A stretch of 5,833 bases of DNA from Aquificaceae bacterium. GTDB lineage: Bacteria > Aquificota > Aquificia > Aquificales > Aquificaceae. Each line of letters starts with the position of its first letter. Position 1 is the stretch's first letter. Shown here piece by piece: positions 1 through 4,701 of this stretch. The notes beneath the pieces are model-generated. The model was not told the origin of the DNA and made no database searches. It was given only the letters and a program-made list of their open reading frames with translations. Location: the NCBI GenBank assembly GCA_015487835.1, contig WFOY01000093.1:1-5833 (forward strand), in the 5' to 3' direction. A program made the position numbers and the translations under genes.

Positions 1-1367
1 GCCTCGTATAGAGCTATGTCTGCCTTCTTGATCACCTCCTCTATGGAACCCTCCCCTCTCAGGGTGGCAACCCCTATGCTGACGGAAGTCCTTATCCTTT
101 CGCCGTCCGCGTCCACGCTCACATTCTTGAACTCCTCCCTTATCCTGTTAGCTACGAGCTTGGCACCCTCCTCCTCAGTCTTGGGTAGCAGGACCACGAA
201 CTCCTCCCCACCGAACCTCGCCGCCACGTCCGAAGACCTAACGCTTCTCTTTATAACGTCTGATAAAGCCTTTAGCAGTCTGTCACCCACATCGTGGCCA
301 TAGTTGTCGTTGACCTTCTTGAAGTCGTCTATGTCGATCATCAAAACCGAAAGGGGCTCCCCATACCTCTTAGCATACTCCAGCATGGCCTGGGCCTTTT
401 CGGTAAAGGATCTCCTGTTGTCGAGATCCGTCAGTGGGTCCTTGTAGGCCATCTCCTCAAACTTGTTCTTCTCATCCTGGAGCCTGTTTATGAAGGTTTC
501 CAGCTCCTGGGCCATGGTTAAGACTGCCCTCTTGAGGTAGTAGAGCTCGTCCCTTGTCCTTGCACCTCTTAGCATCATGGACAGCTTATCCACGTCCGAG
601 AAGTCAAGATCCTTGAACTTCATAGTCATGTCCCTTAGCATAAGGACGTCCTTCACTATCCTGTTGAATATCAAGAGCAAAACTGTGGAGAGGACAGCCA
701 CCAGAAGCACAGCGTAACCGATTATGAACGCCGGCGTTAAAACTATCTCCCTGAGAACCCTGGAGAAGTCTTTTATAAAAACCACGTTGCCCACAGGTAT
801 GGACCCCTCTACCAGGATCGGGTACTCCACGATCAGCGTCCTGTACCTATCTGTCAGACCGTACCCTGTTATGTTTCCGATCTCTCTGATCACCTTGGGA
901 TCATAGTGTCCCTCCACGAGGACCTCTTTCTCTATCACCTTGTCCTTTACAAATCTGTCCATGAAGCCTTCCTTGCCCTCCGAGAGGCGGAGTATGACGT
1001 CCCTGTTGTAAACGATCATCCACCTGAGGTCGTTGACCTGGGCCGTGAACTCTATGGATCTCCTGAGGGGGGACCCGTAGAAGACGCAGTCCTCCACCCT
1101 GCCTACGAACACACCTTCCTCTCTGAGGACAACGTAACCCTTCCTCTCCCTGACCTTGCAGTCCGTCAGAACGAACCTCACCTCCTGGACGCCTTCCCCG
1201 AGCAGCTTTTGGGCGTAAGTGAAGGACCTGATTATATCCCTGTAAGTCTTTTCCACTTCCTCCCTGAAGTCTCTGACAGCCAAGGTGATGAACAGGAGAG
1301 CCGTTACCGCTGAGAGTGCTAAGGAGAGCGAGAACGCACTAAGTATCAGGCGTTTGCGTAAGGACAT
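1..1367 (-). CDS. Membrane-anchored diguanylate cyclase (GGDEF protein), C-terminus cut by window edge
   Basis: Predicted to make cyclic di-GMP from two GTP at the inner face of the membrane. From the ATG at 1367, 455 codons are visible. Residues about 7-30 form a first membrane helix after a basic N-terminus (MSLRKR). Residues 31-210 form an extracytoplasmic sensor of unrecognised family with two cysteines (C70, C94). A second membrane helix lies at about 212-234, then a HAMP-like or coiled-coil linker at 235-306. The GGDEF domain starts near KDPLTDLDNRRSF (309-321). It has D345 in the MIDIDDF motif, N353, and a canonical GGEEF (386-390). The product-inhibition I-site RxxD (R377, D380) sits exactly five residues before GGEEF. 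The visible part ends at KADIALYE, so probably only about 10-20 residues are missing. All catalytic residues are present, so it is expected to be active and feedback-inhibited. An in-frame ATG at 1373 is possible but lies inside the predicted -10 box; neither start has a Shine-Dalgarno. What the sensor detects cannot be told. Confidence 0.95.
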   Translation of the reverse strand, partial: MSLRKRLILSAFSLSLALSAVTALLFITLAVRDFREEVEKTYRDIIRSFTYAQKLLGEGVQEVRFVLTDCKVRERKGYVVLREEGVFVGRVEDCVFYGSPLRRSIEFTAQVNDLRWMIVYNRDVILRLSEGKEGFMDRFVKDKVIEKEVLVEGHYDPKVIREIGNITGYGLTDRYRTLIVEYPILVEGSIPVGNVVFIKDFSRVLREIVLTPAFIIGYAVLLVAVLSTVLLLIFNRIVKDVLMLRDMTMKFKDLDFSDVDKLSMMLRGARTRDELYYLKRAVLTMAQELETFINRLQDEKNKFEEMAYKDPLTDLDNRRSFTEKAQAMLEYAKRYGEPLSVLMIDIDDFKKVNDNYGHDVGDRLLKALSDVIKRSVRSSDVAARFGGEEFVVLLPKTEEEGAKLVANRIREEFKNVSVDADGERIRTSVSIGVATLRGEGSIEEVIKKADIALYE

Positions 1368-1372
1368 ACCCA

Positions 1373-1378
1373 TATAAT
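1373..1378 (+). promoter_or_regulatory. Predicted -10 box for nadD
   Basis: A perfect TATAAT ends eight bases before the nadD ATG at 1386, so the expected transcription start is at or within a base of the A of the start codon. No convincing -35 hexamer lies 16-18 bp upstream, and no Shine-Dalgarno is present. A leaderless nadD transcript is inferred. Confidence 0.5.
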
Positions 1379-1379
1379 A
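1374..1379 (-). promoter_or_regulatory. Predicted -10 box for the diguanylate cyclase gene, overlapping the nadD -10
   Basis: The minus strand reads TATTAT from 1379 to 1374, inside the same AT block that gives TATAAT on the plus strand. Counting about seven bases on places the transcription start at the ATG at 1367, so this mRNA would also be leaderless. That favours the 1367 start over the in-frame ATG at 1373. It is inferred from a hexamer and spacing only; no -35 was recognised. Confidence 0.35.
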
Positions 1380-1385
1380 TTCTGC

Positions 1386-1979
1386 ATGATCCTGCTGTTC
1401 GGGGGCAGCTTCGACCCCATTCACATAGGCCACATACTGGTTGCCCGTGATGTTAAGGAGAAGCTGGGTGCCAAGAAGGTGGTGTTTATCCCGGCTTACA
1501 GGGCACCTCTGAAGGAGATCCACTCAGCATCGCCCGAGGATAGGCTCAAGATGATAGAGATCGCCATCGAGAACGAGGAGGGGTTTGAGGTGGAGGACTA
1601 CGAGATAAGGAGGGGAGGCATATCCTATACAGTTCACACGCTCGAGTATCTGAAAGACAAGATCCCAGGAAGGCCCGGCTTTCTGATCGGGGCGGACAGC
1701 ATGCTCAGGTTCCACCTCTGGAAGGATCCCGAGAGGATAGTGGAGATGGCGGACATCGTAGTTGTGGACAGAGAGGGGCTGGTCAGCAAGGTGAGGGACT
1801 ACGTGAAGACCAGGTTTCCCATGCTGAAGGAGGGTAAGAACCTGTTCTTTGTGAACACGAGAAGGATCGACGTGTCGGCCACGGAGATAAGGAGGAGGAT
1901 AAGAGAAGGGCTGAGCATATACTGCCTCGTGCCGGGACCCGTTGAGGCCTACATAAGGGAGAGGGGCCTGTACCTATAG
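1386..1979 (+). CDS. nadD: Nicotinate-nucleotide adenylyltransferase (NAD biosynthesis)
   Basis: Catalyses nicotinate mononucleotide + ATP to nicotinate adenine dinucleotide + PPi, the penultimate cytosolic step of NAD synthesis. The 197-residue product has the usual NadD length. It opens with the nucleotidyltransferase signature GGSFDPIHIGH (6-16), including HxGH (H13, H16). Further NadD family blocks are PAYRAPLK (36-43), SYTVHTLEYL (80-89), IGADSMLRFHLW (101-112), and the C-terminal ATP-binding VSATEIR (163-169; the family form is ISSTxIR). The protein therefore looks complete. The ATG is chosen because the signature starts five residues later and a perfect -10 box ends eight bases upstream. 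There is no Shine-Dalgarno. It is divergent from the diguanylate cyclase gene, with 18 bp between start codons, and its stop overlaps that of the exonuclease gene on the other strand. The usual bacterial neighbours of nadD (rsfS, obg, proA) are absent here. CoaD was considered, but the pattern is that of NadD. Confidence 0.96.
   Translation: MILLFGGSFDPIHIGHILVARDVKEKLGAKKVVFIPAYRAPLKEIHSASPEDRLKMIEIAIENEEGFEVEDYEIRRGGISYTVHTLEYLKDKIPGRPGFLIGADSMLRFHLWKDPERIVEMADIVVVDREGLVSKVRDYVKTRFPMLKEGKNLFFVNTRRIDVSATEIRRRIREGLSIYCLVPGPVEAYIRERGLYL
1974..1979. other. Palindromic CTATAG holding the stop codons of two convergent genes
   Basis: CTATAG reads TAG on each strand. The plus TAG (1977-1979) ends nadD and the minus TAG (1976-1974) ends the exonuclease gene. 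The two coding regions thus overlap tail to tail by 6 bp, with no room for a terminator between them. No GC-rich hairpin followed by a T-run was seen nearby on either strand. Confidence 0.9.
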
Positions 1980-2873
1980 TATCCTCTTCTCTATATCTTC
2001 GAGGAGGTTTATTATCGTGTTGGCCTCCTTGGACGCTGTCACGTGGTTCTTCACCGCATCCTTCACCTGATTGAAGTCCAGAGGACATATCTTGGAGAGT
2101 ATGGCCGCTATCTTGTTGATCTGGGCCTCGGAGGCAGGCTTGGGAGGTCTTACCCACAGGAAGTCCTTTATCTTCAGATAGAGCTGGGCCAGGGCTAAGG
2201 TGTCCTTTAGGTTGTACTCGGCTATGAGTCTGTAGTTGCCCTTGAAGAACTCTTCGGCCACCTTGCTCCCGTCTATCCTGTCCTTGGGCGTGTATATCCC
2301 GAACTTCCTGCATATGAAGTCTAAGGAGAACCTCTTGGCCCTGTCCCAACCGGACAGGCTCCTCAGAAGATCCACGTGGCCCCCATCCTGGTCCTCCAGC
2401 AGGTTCGAGGTGGGAAGTAAACCGTGCAGCATGGACCTTATCCTTATCACGTAGCCGTCGAAGTCGTATCCGTTGAAGCTTATCAGCCTGTCCACTCCTC
2501 CCTTTAACCTCTCCCAGAAGGTTCTCAGGATCTCGTGCTCTATATCGTAGAGCTTGTCCTCGACCACGTCCTCGGTAACGGGCACGAACCTAACGGTTAC
2601 CTCCTCACCGTTTCCTGTGGTGAACCTCTGGGAGTGCTCGCTACCGCTCATGTCGGAGGCGTAGATTACCTGACCTTCTCTTATCCTGTCGTCCTCGACG
2701 GTGACCATGGCGAGGGATATAACGTATAAGGTGAAGGGGTTGAAGGATATGTCCCTCTCGACCTCCTCCTCAGTCCTCTCCCTCTGTCCTCTCGTCTTTA
2801 AGTACAGGTAGTCCTTCAGGTTAACACCCATGTAGTCAGGGACGGTCTCGATATCGAAGGCGACCACACGCAT
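1974..2873 (-). CDS. PolB-like 3'-5' exonuclease with C-terminal helical extension
   Basis: Predicted DEDDy-type 3'-5' exonuclease of the stand-alone family related to the proofreading domain of family B DNA polymerases (Pfam DNA_pol_B_exo2 type). From ATG 2873 it has 299 residues. Exo I is FDIET (6-10; D7, E9). Exo II is ISFNGYDFD (131-139; N134 and D137/D139). HVDLL is at 166-170, and Exo III is EYNLKDT (219-225; Y220, D224). The four acidic residues and the tyrosine of a two-metal nuclease are therefore present. It likely acts on DNA ends in the cytoplasm; substrate and pathway are unknown. Residues 246-299 follow a Pro-rich linker (RPPKP) and form an extra helical segment not needed for the nuclease fold. 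A GTG at 2891 would add six residues. The ATG is preferred because GGGAGGG lies nine bases upstream and Exo I follows directly. The gene is convergent with nadD and divergent from the deacetylase gene. Confidence 0.85.
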   Translation of the reverse strand: MRVVAFDIETVPDYMGVNLKDYLYLKTRGQRERTEEEVERDISFNPFTLYVISLAMVTVEDDRIREGQVIYASDMSGSEHSQRFTTGNGEEVTVRFVPVTEDVVEDKLYDIEHEILRTFWERLKGGVDRLISFNGYDFDGYVIRIRSMLHGLLPTSNLLEDQDGGHVDLLRSLSGWDRAKRFSLDFICRKFGIYTPKDRIDGSKVAEEFFKGNYRLIAEYNLKDTLALAQLYLKIKDFLWVRPPKPASEAQINKIAAILSKICPLDFNQVKDAVKNHVTASKEANTIINLLEDIEKRIL

Positions 2874-2882
2874 CTTTTCTGT

Positions 2883-2889
2883 CCCTCCC
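2883..2889 (-). promoter_or_regulatory. Shine-Dalgarno that fixes the exonuclease start at 2873
   Basis: The minus strand reads GGGAGGG (2889-2883), nine bases before the ATG at 2873. It overlaps the region of the alternative GTG at 2891, so that codon is unlikely to be the start. This is the only clear Shine-Dalgarno before any of the six genes. Confidence 0.6.
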
Positions 2890-2896
2890 ACCTCTT

Positions 2897-2905
2897 AGTA
2901 TAATA
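2897..2905 (-). promoter_or_regulatory. Predicted -10 region for the exonuclease gene
   Basis: On the minus strand the block contains TATTAT (2905-2900) and TATACT (2902-2897), either usable as a -10. Transcription would start near 2890-2893, giving a leader of about 17-20 bases that contains the Shine-Dalgarno. It shares bases with the plus-strand TATAAT of the deacetylase gene. No -35 was recognised. Confidence 0.4.
2899..2904 (+). promoter_or_regulatory. Predicted -10 box for the deacetylase gene
   Basis: A perfect TATAAT ends eight bases before the ATG at 2913, nearly the same spacing as at nadD. The expected transcription start is at 2911-2913, giving a leaderless or nearly leaderless mRNA. 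No Shine-Dalgarno precedes the ATG, which agrees with this. Confidence 0.5.
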
Positions 2906-2912
2906 ACTCCGC

Positions 2913-3842
2913 ATGAGGACAGGGTTCGTCTATCACGAGGTCTTCCTAAAACACGACTACCCGGACCACCCGGAGAGGAAGGAGAGACTCATATCGATCG
3001 TGAACCACCTCGAGAGGGAGGGCCTCCTCAAGGAAACGGTGAACATAGATCCGAGAAGGGCGAAACCTGAGGAGGTGGCCCTGAACCACGACACCAACTA
3101 TATCCAGGAGATCCACGACTTCTGCAGCTCAGGGGGAGGCTTCCTTGACCCGGACACCTACGCTAACGAGGAGAGCTACGAGGTGGCTCTGATGGCCGTA
3201 GGGGGTGTCCTGGAGGGTATAGACAGGATCTTAAGAGGTGAGATCGAGACGGCATTCTGTGCGGTCAGGCCGCCGGGACACCATGCGGAGTACGCCAAGG
3301 CAATGGGCTTTTGCCTGTTCAACAACGTGGCCGTGGGGGCCCACTACCTTAGGAGGAACGGCGTGGAGAAGGTCTTTATAATAGACTTCGACGCCCACCA
3401 CGGTAACGGGACCCAGAAGAGCTTTTACGAGGACGACAAGGTCTTCTACTTCTCCACCCACCAGTACCCCTTCTACCCGGGAACGGGTAGGGCCGAGGAG
3501 AGGGGAGCGGGAAGAGGTGAGGGCTACACCCTGAACGTTCCCATGCAGGCGGGAGCGGGAGACGAGGACTACGAGCCTGTGTACACCAGACTCCTGCCAA
3601 AGATTATTCAAGACTTCTCCCCGGACTTCATACTGGTCTCGGCGGGTTATGATCTTCACTCTGACGACCCCTTAACATACCTCAACGTCTCCACGAGGGG
3701 TGTGAGGACCATAGTGAGGAGCATCCTGAAGACCGCTAAGGAGGTCGGTGCTCCCACCCTCTTCGCCCTCGAAGGGGGATACAACCTCAAAGCCCTGGGT
3801 GAGTGTGTGGTCGCCACTATTGAGGAGATGCTGGGGGCCTAA
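2913..3842 (+). CDS. Zinc-dependent deacetylase, histone deacetylase/AcuC superfamily (class II-like)
   Basis: Predicted Zn-dependent amide hydrolase that removes acetyl groups, probably from acetyl-lysine. The 309-residue protein is a single complete arginase-fold domain with every catalytic element. These are HPERKERL (19-26), the tandem histidines in RPPGHHAE (119-126; H123, H124), and zinc ligands D160 and H162 in DFDAHHGNGTQ. The third zinc ligand is D247 in SAGYDLHSDDPL, and the transition-state tyrosine is Y290 in LEGGYNL. RPPGHHAE, GFCLFNNVA and DPL resemble class II enzymes (HDAC6-like) more than class I. At the position where acetylpolyamine deacetylases such as HDAC10 carry a gatekeeper Glu (DPE), this protein has Leu (DPL, L254), which argues for a lysine rather than a polyamine substrate. 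No signal peptide is seen, so it is cytosolic. The true substrate is unknown; acetoin-utilisation AcuC partners are not nearby. Its TAA overlaps the stop of the convergent ParB-like gene. Confidence 0.92.
   Translation: MRTGFVYHEVFLKHDYPDHPERKERLISIVNHLEREGLLKETVNIDPRRAKPEEVALNHDTNYIQEIHDFCSSGGGFLDPDTYANEESYEVALMAVGGVLEGIDRILRGEIETAFCAVRPPGHHAEYAKAMGFCLFNNVAVGAHYLRRNGVEKVFIIDFDAHHGNGTQKSFYEDDKVFYFSTHQYPFYPGTGRAEERGAGRGEGYTLNVPMQAGAGDEDYEPVYTRLLPKIIQDFSPDFILVSAGYDLHSDDPLTYLNVSTRGVRTIVRSILKTAKEVGAPTLFALEGGYNLKALGECVVATIEEMLGA
3839..3842. other. 4-bp stop-codon overlap of convergent genes
   Basis: CTAA contains the plus TAA (3840-3842) of the deacetylase gene and the minus TAG (3841-3839) of the ParB-like gene. 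As at 1974-1979, there is no space for a terminator and no hairpin with a T-run is visible. Each transcript must read into the other gene's antisense strand or end by another mechanism. Confidence 0.9.
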
Positions 3843-4627
3843 ATCTCCGACAGCTCCTCCTCGGTGAAGGAGACCTTGGGTATCTCCTCCTTTATCTTCT
3901 CGAAGACGGTGTAAAAATCGTCCTCCACGGTTCTTACCCTCTTCCCATAAACGTTCTGGAAGGCTTTTGTCACTATCGCCTCCTTCTGGAGGGCGTTCTG
4001 GAGCTGGAGCTCCTCGTACCTCTGGTTCAGGACGTCCCTCACCTCCATGAGAACCTTGGCCCTGTTTTCTCTCTCCTTCTCAGCCTCGGTGAGGGGGACC
4101 CTCAAGAAACTGTCCGCCTTCCTTAGTACCTTCTCGAAGGCGTAACCGGGGAACTTCTTATCCTGGAACCTGTCTATGACGAAGCCGACCGTTAGGTAGT
4201 AGGGCTCCTCCACCATAAGCTCCAGGTCGGCCTCCTCCATGTCCGGACTCTTCCTGAGGTAGTCCATGAAGATCTCGTAGGCCTGGTGGGATTTGTCCTT
4301 CAGGTTGGGAGCCTTCTCCACGTTCAGACTGATTATGTAGTCCTTCAGTTCCGCAGGGAGTATTATCGCCAGGACCTCCTTTAGGCCTGCCAGCTTCGCC
4401 GCCTCTATTCTATGCTGACCGTTTATAACCTCAAGACCGTTCTCCGTCTCTATGAGGAGCACAGGATCCACGAAACCGACCTTCTCTATGGACATCATCA
4501 GCCTCTTGACCAGGACCTCGGACAGATCCCTCTGTATGGAGGGTATCCTTATCTTGGATACAGGGACAACACCGAACCTTATCTCGTACCCCTTCAGGGG
4601 TTCCCTTACCGTGAAGAACTCCCCCAT
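3839..4627 (-). CDS. ParB/sulfiredoxin-fold (ParB N-terminal domain) protein, function unknown
   Basis: This 262-residue protein has a ParB-type N-terminal domain at about 18-92. VPVSKIRIPSIQRDLS (21-36) and SIEKVGFVDPVLL (46-58) lead to INGQHRIEAAKLAG (68-81). That block matches the ParB phosphate-binding box GERRxxAAKLAG, with GQHR in place of GERR. SLNVEKAPNLKDKSHQAYEIF (100-120) is in the place of the second ParB box (ENLQR). In true ParB these boxes bind CTP. After residue 120 no helix-turn-helix is recognisable. Residues 181-220 are a charged helix likely to form a coiled coil, and the C-terminus is acidic. There is no parA gene and no parS-like palindrome (TGTTTCACGTGAAACA) here, so a role in chromosome partition is doubtful. 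Regulation or nucleic-acid/nucleotide binding by a ParB-fold protein is possible but unproven. The start follows a -10 box with a leader of only a few bases and no Shine-Dalgarno. Confidence 0.8.
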   Translation of the reverse strand: MGEFFTVREPLKGYEIRFGVVPVSKIRIPSIQRDLSEVLVKRLMMSIEKVGFVDPVLLIETENGLEVINGQHRIEAAKLAGLKEVLAIILPAELKDYIISLNVEKAPNLKDKSHQAYEIFMDYLRKSPDMEEADLELMVEEPYYLTVGFVIDRFQDKKFPGYAFEKVLRKADSFLRVPLTEAEKERENRAKVLMEVRDVLNQRYEELQLQNALQKEAIVTKAFQNVYGKRVRTVEDDFYTVFEKIKEEIPKVSFTEEELSEI

Positions 4628-4640
4628 ACTTAAATTTTCT

Positions 4641-4646
4641 ATTATA
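4641..4646 (-). promoter_or_regulatory. Predicted -10 box for the ParB-like gene
   Basis: The minus strand reads TATAAT from 4646 to 4641, so transcription should start near 4633-4635, about 6-8 bases before the ATG at 4627. The leader is AT-rich (AGAAAATTTAAGT between -10 and ATG) with no Shine-Dalgarno. No -35 lies at 16-18 bp; instead a CRP/FNR-like palindrome begins four bases upstream of the -10. Confidence 0.5.
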
Positions 4647-4649
4647 CTT

Positions 4650-4665
4650 TGTGAACTTAATCACC
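4650..4665. promoter_or_regulatory. Candidate CRP/FNR-family operator
   Basis: TGTGA-ACTTAA-TCACC matches the CRP-type consensus TGTGA-N6-TCACA at nine of ten defined bases. The inner right half ATCAC also fits CRP, and in part FNR (ATCAA). Its centre, 4657.5, lies about 41-44 bp upstream of the predicted start of the iron-sulfur gene, the class II activator position. It also lies about 23 bp upstream of the predicted start of the ParB-like gene, where a bound protein would block RNA polymerase. That no -35 is recognisable for the iron-sulfur gene fits activator dependence. The regulator itself is not in the window. Confidence 0.5.
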
Positions 4666-4685
4666 CTTCGGGTAAGGACCAAACC

Positions 4686-4691
4686 TACATT
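4686..4691 (+). promoter_or_regulatory. Predicted -10 region for the iron-sulfur protein gene
   Basis: TACATT (4686-4691) is a fair -10 match and would start transcription near 4698-4699, 3-4 bases before the ATG at 4702. TATTAA (4691-4696) is an alternative that would put the start at the ATG itself. A TAAGGA at 4673-4678 is too far (23 bases) from the ATG to serve as a ribosome binding site. No -35 is recognisable. Confidence 0.35.
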
Positions 4692-4701
4692 ATTAAACCT
4701 A

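Noticed and set aside
906..1313. Open plus-strand frame of 135 codons
   Set aside because: It lies wholly inside the diguanylate cyclase gene on the other strand. The minus-strand translation has membrane helices and GGDEF motifs; this frame shows no recognisable domain and no start signal.
1373..1373. Alternative ATG start for the diguanylate cyclase (adds Met-Gly)
   Set aside because: It is in frame but lies within the predicted -10 box on its own strand, so the transcript would start after it. It cannot be excluded if another promoter is used.
1955..2010. Possible terminator hairpin at the nadD/exonuclease junction (GAGAGG ... CCTCTTCTC)
   Set aside because: The pairing is imperfect, it lies within coding sequence of both genes, and no T-run follows.
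1783..2349. Open minus-strand frame of 188 codons
   Set aside because: It overlaps nadD and the exonuclease gene in another frame. Its composition (many Ser, Pro, Arg, Gln, Gly) is unlike the Glu/Lys-rich real proteins, and it matches no family.
3231..3659. Open minus-strand frames of 142 and 74 codons
   Set aside because: Both are antisense to the deacetylase catalytic core. The long GC-rich open frames are a by-product of codon bias.
4663..4673. Small inverted repeat ACCC-TTC-GGGT
   Set aside because: A 4-bp stem with a 3-base loop and no T-run is too weak for a terminator. It overlaps the candidate CRP/FNR site and is likely chance.
4628..4701. parS-like centromere site near the ParB-fold gene
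   Set aside because: The only clear palindromes are TGTGA-N6-TCACC and a 4-bp stem; neither resembles the parS core TGTTTCACGTGAAACA.
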